Shown: positions 9,754-18,467, counted from the stretch's first letter. The stretch: 64,000 bases of DNA from CAZNOG01 sp964574635 (GCA_964574635.1 CAZNOG010000010.1:1-64000), one strand, 5' to 3'. Numbers and translations are program-made. The notes: generated by a model from the letters alone, not told the origin.

Positions 9754-10598
9754 TGAATGACGAGGATATCGAAGCCAAGTACCTGATTGCGCATGCCCGG
9801 AAGGTGTTTTCCCTTCCCATGGCCATGATTCTTTGCTTATTGATCTCCTCCGTGGCGATGGGTCAACCCTCGGGAATGGTCCGAATCACGGGCGGGTCGT
9901 ACGTGCCGCTCTACGGCAACAGTGATTCCAATCTGGTAAAGGTGCGGGATTTCTACATGGACACGCACCCGGTAACGCATACCGAATTCATCGAATTCCT
10001 GTACGACCATCCGAAATGGAGGAAATCGAAGGTCATCGCCTTGTACGCCGATGACAACTACCTCGCCCAATTCGAAACGGACCTGACCTTAAAAAAAGGG
10101 GAAAATCCGAACGCCCCGGTCACCAACGTGTCGTGGTTTGCCGCCAAAGCATACTGCGCCTCCTTGGGAAAGCGCCTGCCCAGTGTCGATGAATGGGAAT
10201 ACGCCGCCATGGCGGACGACAAAATCATCGACGCCCGAAAATCCGAAAGCTACAACCGACGCATACTGAGCTGGTACGAAACTCCCACCACCTACCGCAA
10301 TGCCGTAGGTGAGGGAAGGGGGAACTACTGGGGATTGCACGACATGCACGGACTCGTGTGGGAATGGACCTCCGATTACAATTCGGTGCTTATTTCCGGC
10401 GAGTCACGGGGCGACGTGGAAGGACGAACGGAATTGTTTTGCGGCGGAGCGGCGGTGGGTGCCACGGACCTAATGAATTACGCGGCTTTCATGAGGTACG
10501 CCTTCCGCGGAAGCCTCAAGAGCAATTACACCATTCGGAATCTGGGATTCCGGTGCGCCGTCGATGCCGATCACGTGATGCCGAATACGACACCATGA
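9750..10598 (+). CDS. SUMF1/formylglycine-generating-enzyme-fold exported protein
   Basis: It overlaps the nirK stop and ends overlapping the next gene, so it is co-translated with both. A hydrophobic segment (MAMILCLLISSVAMG) ending in GQ marks an export signal; the true start may be the ATG at 9750, 9753 or 9819. The body has the FGE-sulfatase/SUMF1 fold signatures: MVRITGGSYVPLYG, MDTHPVTHTEFIEFL, TNVSWFAAKAYCASLGKRLP..EWEYAA, GLHDMHGLVWEWTSDY and GFRCA at the end. The paired catalytic cysteines of true formylglycine-generating enzymes, expected between CGGA and the GFRC motif, are replaced (Ala, Tyr region), so sulfatase activation is unlikely. Its place between nirK and SCO suggests a role in NirK assembly or electron transfer; that is inference. 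Confidence 0.85.
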   Translation: MMNDEDIEAKYLIAHARKVFSLPMAMILCLLISSVAMGQPSGMVRITGGSYVPLYGNSDSNLVKVRDFYMDTHPVTHTEFIEFLYDHPKWRKSKVIALYADDNYLAQFETDLTLKKGENPNAPVTNVSWFAAKAYCASLGKRLPSVDEWEYAAMADDKIIDARKSESYNRRILSWYETPTTYRNAVGEGRGNYWGLHDMHGLVWEWTSDYNSVLISGESRGDVEGRTELFCGGAAVGATDLMNYAAFMRYAFRGSLKSNYTIRNLGFRCAVDADHVMPNTTP

Positions 10599-11236
10599 AA
10601 ACTACCTTCAAAATACCGCTGGTTTGTTTGATCGCAACGACGCTGTTCGCCTGCTCCCCAAGACAACCGGAAGAGCAAAACGCCACGGATGAAACGCCGG
10701 AAACCGAGAGACTCGAAGACGTGGGTGAACTGCCCGAACTTTCGGTTTACAATTTACCCTCCACTTGGCAAACCCAGGAAGGGGACACCCTTCTTCTTGA
10801 AGACCTTCGGGGAAAAGTGGTGGTCGTGGTCATGATCTATACTTCGTGTCAGGCGGCCTGCCCCCGGTTGGTGGCCGACATGAGGAACATCGATCAACAA
10901 GTCCCGGAAACCTTGGATGACCAAGTGCAATACGTGTTCGTTAGCATCGACCCGGAAGTGGACACCCCCGAACGCATGCGCGCTTTCGCCAAGGAGAATC
11001 AAATGGAGGACGACCGCTGGCTATTCCTCAGGGGCTCGGAAGAGGATACCCGAGAATTCGCCGCCGTGCTTGCCGTGGGTTACCGCCGCATTTCCCCCAT
11101 AGACTTTTCGCACTCAAACATCATCAGCGTGTTTAACCGCGACGGAGTATTGCAGTACCAACGGGAAGGATTGGGCACCGACGATTCGGGTACCATTCAG
11201 GCGATTATCGATTTGGCGGAGAAGAAATACATCTGA
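10595..11236 (+). CDS. SCO1/SenC-family copper chaperone lipoprotein
   Basis: A 213-residue thioredoxin-fold lipoprotein. The signal is MKTTFKIPLVCLIATTLFAC with lipid-anchored Cys20. The SCO copper site is complete: Cys85 and Cys89 (TSCQAAC) plus His173 in DFSHSN. SCO proteins bind copper and deliver it to cuproenzymes or reduce their cysteines. The ATG overlaps the previous stop (ATGA), placing it as third gene of the nirK operon, so copper loading of NirK is the obvious job here, although SCO also serves cytochrome oxidase CuA. No nearby terminator was recognised. Confidence 0.93.
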   Translation: MKTTFKIPLVCLIATTLFACSPRQPEEQNATDETPETERLEDVGELPELSVYNLPSTWQTQEGDTLLLEDLRGKVVVVVMIYTSCQAACPRLVADMRNIDQQVPETLDDQVQYVFVSIDPEVDTPERMRAFAKENQMEDDRWLFLRGSEEDTREFAAVLAVGYRRISPIDFSHSNIISVFNRDGVLQYQREGLGTDDSGTIQAIIDLAEKKYI

Positions 11237-11335
11237 GCCACACCCACAAAAACCTTCACCCACACCTCTCTGCGCCCGCCCGTCCGGAACATTGTTTCCG
11301 CCGCACTTGTTCCTACTCCATAATTTCAAAGGGGT

Positions 11336-12724
11336 ATGAAGCATTACGATTCCATTGTCATCGGTACGGGACAGGCAGGCGTACCGCTCGCGGGTGCGCT
11401 GGCTCGCGACGGCCGCAAAGTGGCGGTCATCGAAAAAGGAAGTTTGGGCGGCACCTGCGTCAACGACGGTTGCACACCCACCAAGGCGTACATCGCCTCC
11501 GCCCGACGGGCTTGGGCCATGCGCACGGGAAGTGAACTCGGCGTGGAATTGCGGGGTTCGATCGCGGTGGATTTGAAGAAAGTCAAAGCACGCAAAGACG
11601 CCATAATCAGCGATAAACACCGAAGTCTGAACGAGTCCCTCGACCACCCGAACATCGATTTGATCCGTGGAACGGCGCGATTTGCGGACGCACACACCAT
11701 AGAGGTGAACGGAAAATCCATGCGGGGCGACCGGATATTCATCAACGTGGGAAGTCGCCCGCGGATTCCCGAAGGTTTTGGGGATTTGGGGGTGTTGACC
11801 AACCGGGAAATGTTGGCTCTCGAAGATATTCCACCTCACCTCCTCATCGTGGGTGGGGGCAACGTGGGACTGGAGTTCGCTCAGATGTTCCGTCGGTTCG
11901 GCAGCCGTGTCACTTTGTTGGATCGCAATGAATCCCTCCTCCCGAATGAAGACCGTGAGGTGGGTCGGGAAATCCTTTCCGTTTTGAAGGCGGAAGGCGT
12001 GGAAGTGGTTCCGGGTGCAAAGGACGTGAAGGCGAGTAAGCAGAAGGGGGAAATCATCGCGAAGTACGCCGTGAACGGCACGGAGAAATCGGTTTCCGGC
12101 AGTCACCTCTTGCTCGCCGTGGGGCGCGTACCCAATACGGATGCCCTGGGATTGGACAGGGCGGGAGTACAGGTGGACGACCGTGGATATATCTCAGTGG
12201 ACGACGCCTTGAAAACCAACGTGGAACACATCTACGCCTTGGGCGATTGCAACGGCAGGGGAGCCTTCACCCATACGTCTTACGAGGATTTTAAAATTGT
12301 GGAATCGCACCTTTTCGGCGACGGGTCGCGCACCTTGGCGAGCAGGGTGGACTGCCACGCGACTTTCCTGGATCCACCCCTGGCGCGGGTGGGGATGAAC
12401 AGGGCGCAAATCTTGGAATCGGGTCGCAAAGCATTGGTCGCGCAAATCGCCATGAAAGACGTGGCCCGAGCCGTTGAAAAAGGGGAGACCCGAGGGTTTA
12501 TGCGCGCGTACATCGACGCGGAAACCGATGAGTTTCTCGGCGCCACCTTTCTGGGCGATGGCGCCGACGAGTGCATTCACCTGATCGTCGATGCCATGAA
12601 CGCCGAAATGCCCTATCAACAAATCAGGGATACCATGCACATCCATCCCACGGTGTCGGAGCTGATCCCCACCATGTTGGAAAATCCGGTGCCACTGGAA
12701 AAGATGGAAGACGTATTAGGGTGA
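11336..12724 (+). CDS. Class I pyridine nucleotide-disulfide oxidoreductase (MerA/lipoamide dehydrogenase-like)
   Basis: 462 residues. The N-terminal FAD-binding motif is GTGQAGVPLAGAL; the redox pair is in GGTCVNDGCTPTK (C-x4-C, with the usual MNP replaced by DGCTPTK as in mercuric-reductase-like enzymes). An NAD(P)H-binding GGGNVGLEFAQ lies mid-protein, a second FAD motif reads YALGDCNGRGAF, and the C-terminal HIHPTVSE supplies the catalytic His-Glu. The N-terminal HMA domain and C-terminal Cys-Cys of genuine MerA are absent, so mercury reduction is not supported; many homologues carry that name wrongly. It starts 100 bp after the nirK operon, same strand, and could be co-transcribed. Substrate unknown. 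Confidence 0.88.
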   Translation: MKHYDSIVIGTGQAGVPLAGALARDGRKVAVIEKGSLGGTCVNDGCTPTKAYIASARRAWAMRTGSELGVELRGSIAVDLKKVKARKDAIISDKHRSLNESLDHPNIDLIRGTARFADAHTIEVNGKSMRGDRIFINVGSRPRIPEGFGDLGVLTNREMLALEDIPPHLLIVGGGNVGLEFAQMFRRFGSRVTLLDRNESLLPNEDREVGREILSVLKAEGVEVVPGAKDVKASKQKGEIIAKYAVNGTEKSVSGSHLLLAVGRVPNTDALGLDRAGVQVDDRGYISVDDALKTNVEHIYALGDCNGRGAFTHTSYEDFKIVESHLFGDGSRTLASRVDCHATFLDPPLARVGMNRAQILESGRKALVAQIAMKDVARAVEKGETRGFMRAYIDAETDEFLGATFLGDGADECIHLIVDAMNAEMPYQQIRDTMHIHPTVSELIPTMLENPVPLEKMEDVLG

Positions 12725-12772
12725 TCGGGTAGACCGGGTGCAATCGACCTGGTTTTGCCTTTCGGCGTGGGC

Positions 12773-14035
12773 TCACCGCATGCCTTCGGGAAAGAAAGTG
12801 GCGATCACACGGCCTTTCAGGGTTTTGCCCAATTCGGTGACGTTGTACGCTTTGGTTTTGAGATTTTTTCGCGTGACCTCCGTCTGCAGGGCCGTGCTGA
12901 AAACGGTGAGTTCCGCCTCGCTGCCTTCGGCGATTTCGGGGATTTCCATCCCGAGGATGCGGCGCGGCGCGGTAGTGAACGTTTCGATCAAGGCATCCAA
13001 ATCCACTTTCCCGCCAATCTTGTCGTAGAGAAGGGGAAAAAAGGTCTCGATCCCCGCCGAACCGAAGGCGGATTGTTCGAACTCCCTCTTTTTGCTCTCT
13101 TCGTCTTCGGGGCGGTGGTCGGAGCTGATCACGTCGATGTCGCCGTTCTTCAGGGCTTCCACCAATGCCATTCTGTTTTCTTCCGAACGCAGGGGAGGCA
13201 TGAATTTATAATCGGAGTCGAAATCGCCGAGATCGTCTTCGGTGTACGCCAAATGTGCAGCCGATACTTCGGCGGTAACCAGCAATCCATCCTTCTTGGC
13301 TTGGCGCACGAGTGCCAGCGATTTTGCCGATGAAAGTGGACCGAGGTGCAAACGACCTTCAGCGTGGGCGAGAAGAGTGAGATCGCGTGACACCACCATT
13401 TCCTCCGCGATGGAGGGAAGTCCCTTCATGCCGAGCAAGACGGATTGTCTGCCCTCGTTGATTTGTCCATCGCGCACCAAGGTAGGCTCGTGCGGAAAAT
13501 GGAAAACCACCGCGTCGAAGCGGCGGGTGTAGAGCAGGGCACGGTGGAGGAGTCCCGTCTCCCCCAAGCTGTTTTTGTCGTCGCCGAATCCACGCGCCCC
13601 CGCCACGTACATGTCGTACATTTCAGAGAGTTCCCGCCCCTCCATGCCTTTCGAAAGGGCGCCTATGGGAACGATGCCGGCGCGCTTGTTCTTGCTTCTG
13701 TTCAGCGCGTATTCTATCGCCCCCTTGTGATCCGCCGGCGGATGGGTGTCGGGTGAAAGTGCCACCCGGGTAAAACCGCCCCGCGCCGCCGCCGCCAATC
13801 CGGTGGACAGGTCTTCCTTCCATTCTCCGCCGGGATCACGAAAGTTGGCCCGCATATCCATCCACCCGATGGATACGCACAATCCCTCCTCGTCGATGAC
13901 CACGTCGGCGTCGCCCCCGGCACCGACTTCGCCGATGGAAGTGATGACGCCGTCTTCGATCAGCATGTCTACCTTTTGGCCATTCAGGGAATGCCGGGAA
14001 TCGACGATGGTGACGGCGGATAATTTTGTTTTCAT
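12773..14035 (-). CDS. Dihydroorotase-like protein lacking metal ligands (PyrC paralogue)
   Basis: 420 residues from ATG 14035, which overlaps the preceding stop (ATGA); in-frame extensions upstream lie inside the BatA gene. It has the amidohydrolase/dihydroorotase layout: MDMRANFRDPG near residue 60, LLAHAEGRLH, TAEVSAAHLAY and ISSDHRPEDEE, then an APRRILG C-terminal segment. In active dihydroorotases these are HxHxREP, a His-rich helix, VTPHHL and TDHAPH; here HxH is RxN and two further His are lost. It is therefore probably not a working dihydroorotase and may be a structural or regulatory paralogue, as known for PyrC'-type proteins. Co-translation with the BatA-like gene suggests a shared, undefined role. 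Confidence 0.85.
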   Translation of the reverse strand: MKTKLSAVTIVDSRHSLNGQKVDMLIEDGVITSIGEVGAGGDADVVIDEEGLCVSIGWMDMRANFRDPGGEWKEDLSTGLAAAARGGFTRVALSPDTHPPADHKGAIEYALNRSKNKRAGIVPIGALSKGMEGRELSEMYDMYVAGARGFGDDKNSLGETGLLHRALLYTRRFDAVVFHFPHEPTLVRDGQINEGRQSVLLGMKGLPSIAEEMVVSRDLTLLAHAEGRLHLGPLSSAKSLALVRQAKKDGLLVTAEVSAAHLAYTEDDLGDFDSDYKFMPPLRSEENRMALVEALKNGDIDVISSDHRPEDEESKKREFEQSAFGSAGIETFFPLLYDKIGGKVDLDALIETFTTAPRRILGMEIPEIAEGSEAELTVFSTALQTEVTRKNLKTKAYNVTELGKTLKGRVIATFFPEGMR

Positions 14036-16092
14036 GCGGTCTGTTTTTTCCCGAGGCGCAACAGCAACGTCTCGGCCATCAGAAAGATCAACGCCAAAAT
14101 AAGGCAGTATTTCCACAACTCGGTGCCGGTCCTCAGTCGTTTTACTTCGGAGGTGAGGCTCTCGGTATTGCCGTCGATAACGGATATGGCCAGCCCGGGC
14201 ACCTGGGATATGCTCTCCCCGAGTTCGGCGGTGGTGTACGAGTCCAAATCGCTTTCCAGTCGGTTGTAATTCAATCCGAGGGCCAGCAGGGTGTCTTCCC
14301 CGGCGATGAGGTGGAAATTTCCGGCCGTGTTGAGATCCGGACCGGGGTCGATCTCCAGCCTACCCGTCGCGTTGCGCTGGTAGGGGATGACGTCCAAATT
14401 CGAATCCGTGGACACCAGGTGCGCCACCGCTTCGCCGATCGACGATGCCGGCAGTGAGATGGGCCGCTCTTCGCCCAAGGTGTACGCATACAGGGAAGTC
14501 GCCCTGCTCATTTCCGCCATGCGAAGGGCCCCGGCCACAAACAGTCCGTGCCGGGCGAAGTTGTTTTTGTCGGCATCGAGAGAAACGGCGGTGAGATACA
14601 CCCGGCCCGACCCCGAGGGATAGGCCTCCAGAAACGGGTCACCACCTCGAAGAATCAGCAAGGGGTCGCCGGACCCGTCGACGGGCGAAGAAATGCGGTA
14701 ATACTCCGTGGTTTTCGGAAGATCGGGATTACGGGGGATGCTTTCGAAAATACCCAGATACACGGGATTGTCTACGTTGATGCGGTTCACCTCGTTGGTG
14801 GCCTCGACCTTCCCGGTAATGGCGCCCCCGCCCAAGCCGGTCAAAAAGGTATTGTACGATTCCAACTCGATGTCCTCACCGGGAATCACCCACAGCGATC
14901 CGCCGTTTTTCACTTGTTCTTCGAGTTTGGCGCCCAACCCACCCGGCACCGAGGGCAAACCGTTCAAAATCACGAAATCGTAGGAGGGGATGCTTGCGTA
15001 ATCGACGGAGCTCAGGGGCACCGCATGGTACCTGTACGCGCTGTCGCTTTGAAAAATACCCCGGAAATAATCCGGGCCGGTGAATGGATCCGGGCGGATT
15101 TCCAGCACTTCGATGTATTCGAACACCTCGTACCCGAAGTAGTAGGTGTCGTCGTAAGTCACCGGGTAGTCGTCTACCGAAATCACGGCGTTTTTCAACC
15201 CGGGAGTCTCGTGTATAAAATGCAGAACCGTATCGGCGGTGGATTGCGCCGCGATGGCCGCGCTACCGATGGCGCGCTGCACGCCGTTCACCGCCAGCTG
15301 CAGCGGCACGTTTTCCACGTCATCATCGCCGGTGTTCGCCACTCGCACCATCAGGCGCTCGGCTTGGCCCGACTTCCTCACCGGATTGGCGAACCACACC
15401 GAATCGATGAAGAGGTTGGCGGGCGACGTGCGGCGAAGATGCACCAAGTCTATCGATACGGTCGAATCGGGCGCGAGGGTGGTCGGGTCGAAGCGCGACT
15501 TCTGAAAATCGCTGACCACATAGGCCTTCCACTCCGCGTCGCGGGCACTTCCCCGCAAGTGGTCTTTTTGTCGCGCCACGATCTGTTCGAACGAGCGGGA
15601 GTGGGGGCTGTAGTCGATTTCCTGAACCAAATCGATGAACTCCGAGCGGCTCACGAAGTAGCCGTGGCGGCCGGAAAAATCGTGGGTCAGCACCTGAAAC
15701 CTGTCGGTGGGTTCGAAGGCCATGGCGATATCGATGGCCCGGTTTTTCGCCACGTCGAGCAAGGTCCCTTCCTCGGTTTCGCCCTCCATGCTGAAAGAGT
15801 TGTCGATGAAGACGGACACGGCGCGGCGGTGATCCACTTCACGCGCATCGCCGGTGGGCACGTACGGTTGGGCGAAGGCCAGGACCAAAAAGGCCAGGAC
15901 CAAAAGCCGGGATATGAGTACCAAGAGGTGGCGCAGCCGGTTTTGAGATTGGGTGCGCGATTTCACCTCGCGCAAAAAGCGCACGTTGGTGAAGGGGATT
16001 TTCCGGAATCGGCGAAAATTGAAAAGGTGCACGATGACCGGAATGGCCAGCGCGGCCAAGGCATACAGAAAACCGGGGTACAAGAATTCCAT
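14032..16092 (-). CDS. BatA-type membrane protein with von Willebrand A domain
   Basis: 686 residues starting MEFLYPGFLYALAALAIPVI, the hallmark N-terminal BatA segment with two transmembrane helices (second LLVLISRLLVLAFLVLAFAQ). A vWA domain follows with a MIDAS motif DNSFS (DxSxS) near residue 90. The long middle is beta-rich and resembles a class I glutamine amidotransferase-like/vWA extracellular part. A last transmembrane helix (LILALIFLMAETLLL) sits near the C-terminus. Start at 16092 was chosen because the upstream in-frame ATG precedes a poorly conserved stretch. It is translationally coupled to the dihydroorotase-like gene. Bat proteins are linked to aerotolerance or envelope stress in Bacteroidota, but the function remains open. 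Confidence 0.88.
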   Translation of the reverse strand: MEFLYPGFLYALAALAIPVIVHLFNFRRFRKIPFTNVRFLREVKSRTQSQNRLRHLLVLISRLLVLAFLVLAFAQPYVPTGDAREVDHRRAVSVFIDNSFSMEGETEEGTLLDVAKNRAIDIAMAFEPTDRFQVLTHDFSGRHGYFVSRSEFIDLVQEIDYSPHSRSFEQIVARQKDHLRGSARDAEWKAYVVSDFQKSRFDPTTLAPDSTVSIDLVHLRRTSPANLFIDSVWFANPVRKSGQAERLMVRVANTGDDDVENVPLQLAVNGVQRAIGSAAIAAQSTADTVLHFIHETPGLKNAVISVDDYPVTYDDTYYFGYEVFEYIEVLEIRPDPFTGPDYFRGIFQSDSAYRYHAVPLSSVDYASIPSYDFVILNGLPSVPGGLGAKLEEQVKNGGSLWVIPGEDIELESYNTFLTGLGGGAITGKVEATNEVNRINVDNPVYLGIFESIPRNPDLPKTTEYYRISSPVDGSGDPLLILRGGDPFLEAYPSGSGRVYLTAVSLDADKNNFARHGLFVAGALRMAEMSRATSLYAYTLGEERPISLPASSIGEAVAHLVSTDSNLDVIPYQRNATGRLEIDPGPDLNTAGNFHLIAGEDTLLALGLNYNRLESDLDSYTTAELGESISQVPGLAISVIDGNTESLTSEVKRLRTGTELWKYCLILALIFLMAETLLLRLGKKQTA

Positions 16093-16182
16093 CGAGGCCC
16101 AAAGATAAACGGAATATGCCAATAACCCTTTGGCCGAAGGTGTACAAATTCTACATCGGAGGCCCGGCGCCTACGTGGGCAA

Positions 16183-16578
16183 TCAGACCGTCCGGCCCAC
16201 CAAGGACTGCAGTTCTTCCTGCGATTTCGAGCGCATATCCGCAAAGCGATGTTCCGGAAAGTGGCCCCGCAGATGCAGAATATAATCTCGCCTCGTGGGG
16301 TTTTCCGGCAGTTCGGCCGGAATGTCGTCCATTTCGATAATGTGGTATCCGCGGCGCTCGATGTCGTCGATCATCTCGTCTGTAGGCGTCTCCACGTGGC
16401 AAAATCGGCACCGCGAAGTATCCAATTCCACGGCCCGTTCGCCTTTGGAGAGCAAATATTCACGGCCGTACGCAAATACGCGATTTTCGTCGCGTTCCGC
16501 CTCGTCGACCACGATGTCGAAGTGCATCACCGAACCGTCCTCGCGGTGCACGTACGTGTCGAAAACCTGAACTTTCAT
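16183..16578 (-). CDS. DUF2024 family protein
   Basis: 131 residues from ATG 16578 (MKVQVFDTYVHREDGSVMHF), the typical N-terminus of DUF2024. Longer upstream frames run into the hairpin element and are not supported. A CxxC-like RCRFCHVE occurs mid-protein, possibly binding metal. The family consists of small cytosolic proteins with no assigned function. It ends 90 bp before the start of the BatA gene on the same strand. Family assignment is good; role unknown. Confidence 0.82.
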   Translation of the reverse strand: MKVQVFDTYVHREDGSVMHFDIVVDEAERDENRVFAYGREYLLSKGERAVELDTSRCRFCHVETPTDEMIDDIERRGYHIIEMDDIPAELPENPTRRDYILHLRGHFPEHRFADMRSKSQEELQSLVGRTV

Positions 16579-16634
16579 ATTGTGTCGTTTTGTAGTTTTT
16601 ATCATGGGGGTGTGCCCCGGCCCGAAAAAGGCCC

Positions 16635-16771
16635 GGGTCGGTCTACAGCCTCTATCTGCCATCGGGCGTCGGGGCGCGTGGGGGCCGGAAGGCGAGCTTC
16701 TTCGTCGCTGCCTTTCGGCCCCCACGCGCAACCCGCCCCCGATGGCAGGATGCCGGCTTCCGCCCTCACAC
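16635..16771 (+). repeat. Long hairpin element, copy A
   Basis: A conserved left flank GTCGGTYTACMGCCTSTAT is followed by a 36-nt left arm (16658-16693), a 16-nt loop GAGCTTCTTCGTCGCT (16694-16709) and a 37-nt right arm (16710-16746), then AGGATGCCGGC (16747-16757). The arms pair through GCCATCGGG and GCGCGTGGGGGCCG with a small internal loop. The same flank, loop and tail occur at 37411-37550 with different stem sequence. The element fills the gap between two minus-strand genes. Strand is given arbitrarily. Confidence 0.8.
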
Positions 16772-16830
16772 GATTCCACTCTCTCGTGCGAGCGTGGCTC
16801 GGGGGGTAGAATACCTTCGCCCGGGGTATT

Positions 16831-17073
16831 TTACAACGCCACACCGGCCAAATCGTCGGTTTGCATTCCGGCGTTGAGGTGCAGCACCAGTCCGTTGGGG
16901 GTGATCAAGGCGGGCACCGATTTCACCCCGTGCATGATGGCTTCTTCCACGCGGCTCCGCTCTTCCGACAGGTTGATCACGTCGAGGTGATCGGAGTCCA
17001 TCAAAGAGGCGAGTTCCTTTTCGGTGATCACGCATTGGGCACATCCTATGTGGTATAATTTGGCGTGTTCCAT
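16831..17073 (-). CDS. Small thioredoxin/glutaredoxin-like protein
   Basis: 80 residues from ATG 17073 (MEHAKLYHIGCAQC). It has a redox CxxC in GCAQC and a cis-proline motif VKSVPALI followed by a beta hairpin (TPNGLVLHLNAG), which is the thioredoxin fold reduced to minimum size. It is likely a cytosolic thiol-disulfide protein. An earlier in-frame ATG at 17139 is possible but adds a weakly related leader. The -7/-33 elements of its promoter were not recognised. Confidence 0.75.
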   Translation of the reverse strand: MEHAKLYHIGCAQCVITEKELASLMDSDHLDVINLSEERSRVEEAIMHGVKSVPALITPNGLVLHLNAGMQTDDLAGVAL

Positions 17074-17438
17074 GGCGGTGAGATTTATTGCGGACTTCTT
17101 TGTCCGATTCAAATGTAATAAGGAATACGAACAATCCAAAGAGAAAAAACGTGGGAAAACTTGGGGGTCTGCCGTCGACTTTTACGCGGTACAACCGATC
17201 GGCGAGAACGGACGTGATTTCGGGTGAGGGATCGAAGCGGCATCCTTCGTCGGGCTTCGTTTTTGCCCGACGAAGATACAGCGTAGAGCCCGACGGCCGG
17301 TTAGGGGTTGGATGAGATAGGGGAAATTCATCGGGATGCAACTCGGTTATATCCCCAAGCCGTTATTCCGGCCGGCACCCCCTGAAAACTGCGCCACCCG
17401 CTCTCGAAATGCGTACATTGCAAACAAAAATACGGAAA
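17074..17438. other. Divergent intergenic region with a perfect 11-bp hairpin
   Basis: 365 bp between the thioredoxin-like gene (minus) and the SPFH gene (plus). At 17245-17275 the arms CTTCGTCGGGC and GCCCGACGAAG flank the T-rich loop TTCGTTTTT. There is no T-tract after the stem on either strand, so it is not a standard terminator; it may be a regulatory site or mRNA leader structure. No other gene was seen. Confidence 0.5.
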
Positions 17439-18353
17439 ATGGAAACGATGACTATTCTAATAATCCTGGGGGTGATTCTCATTCTTCTCGGGATTTTTAC
17501 GGTGAAGCAACAAAGTGCCGCCATCGTGGAGCGCTTCGGTAGGTTTCAAAGCATCCGCCGATCGGGGCTGCAACTGCGCATTCCGGTCGTCGATCGCATC
17601 GCGGGGCGGATCAACCTGCGCATTCAGCAACTCGACGTGAATGTGGAAACCAAAACCAAGGACGACGTTTTCGTGAAAATCAAGGTGTCGGTGCAATTCG
17701 TGGTGCTGCCCGAGAAAATTTACGATGCGTTTTACAAGCTGGAAAACCCTCACGCACAGATTACTTCTTACGTTTTTGACGTGGTGAGAGCGGAGGTGCC
17801 CAAGCTGCGCCTCGACGACGTGTTCGAGAAGAAGGACGATATCGCGCTGGCGATCAAGGGCGAGTTGGAGCAGGCCATGGACAGCTATGGTTTCGGTATT
17901 ATCAAGGCGCTGGTGACCGACATTGACCCGGCCGAGGACGTGAAGGTGGCGATGAACCGAATCAACGCGGCGGAAAGACAGCGCGTGGCGGCCGAGCACG
18001 AAGGGGAGGCGGAGCGCATTCGAATCGTGGCCAAAGCGACGGCCGAAGCGGAGAGCAAGCGCCTGCAAGGGCAGGGAATCGCCGACCAGAGGCGGGAGAT
18101 CGCTCAAGGGCTGGAAGATTCGGTGAACGTGCTGAACAAGGTGGGAATCAATAGCCAGGAAGCATCTGCGCTGATCGTTGTGACGCAGCACTACGACACG
18201 TTGCACGCCGTGGCCGAAAAGAGCAAGAGCAGCTTGATTTTGCTGCCGAATACGCCCAATGCGGCGAGCGATATGCTGACCCAACTCACGGCTTCATTTC
18301 TGACCGCCAAGGAGATGGATAAGCTCGACAACGACGGGAAAGGAAAATCCTGA
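17439..18353 (+). CDS. SPFH/Band 7 domain membrane protein
   Basis: 304 residues; start chosen at METMTILIILGV (17439) because the preceding in-frame ATG (17409) only adds a basic stretch. A single N-terminal transmembrane helix (TILIILGVILILLGIF) is followed by a Band 7 domain (KQQSAAIVERFGRFQ... NPHAQITSYVFDVVRAEVP) and a long Ala/Glu/Arg-rich coiled coil (about 180-235), then a C-terminal tail. This is the stomatin/prohibitin/QmcA pattern: such proteins oligomerise in membrane microdomains and are often linked to protease or envelope quality control. No NfeD partner is adjacent, so the exact subfamily role is open. Confidence 0.92.
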   Translation: METMTILIILGVILILLGIFTVKQQSAAIVERFGRFQSIRRSGLQLRIPVVDRIAGRINLRIQQLDVNVETKTKDDVFVKIKVSVQFVVLPEKIYDAFYKLENPHAQITSYVFDVVRAEVPKLRLDDVFEKKDDIALAIKGELEQAMDSYGFGIIKALVTDIDPAEDVKVAMNRINAAERQRVAAEHEGEAERIRIVAKATAEAESKRLQGQGIADQRREIAQGLEDSVNVLNKVGINSQEASALIVVTQHYDTLHAVAEKSKSSLILLPNTPNAASDMLTQLTASFLTAKEMDKLDNDGKGKS

Positions 18354-18467
18354 CGGGCAGGAATAACCCACGGTTTTTCCGGGTGGAAGCGAGGGACCTG
18401 CGATGCCGGGTTTGGCGGTGTCGCATGGACCGGGAAAATGAGTTTTTGTTGTACGAAGGCCTGACTC

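Noticed and set aside
11336..12724. Mercuric reductase merA
   Set aside because: Only the C-x4-C pair is shared; no HMA domain, no C-terminal Cys pair and no mer neighbours.
14548..16125. 525-residue plus-strand ORF
   Set aside because: Antisense to the BatA/vWA gene, with Arg/His-rich translation and no motif.
16635..16771. Simple transcription terminator
   Set aside because: The stem is about 36 bp, has no T-tract, and shares flank and loop with the distant copy at 37411, which a terminator would not.
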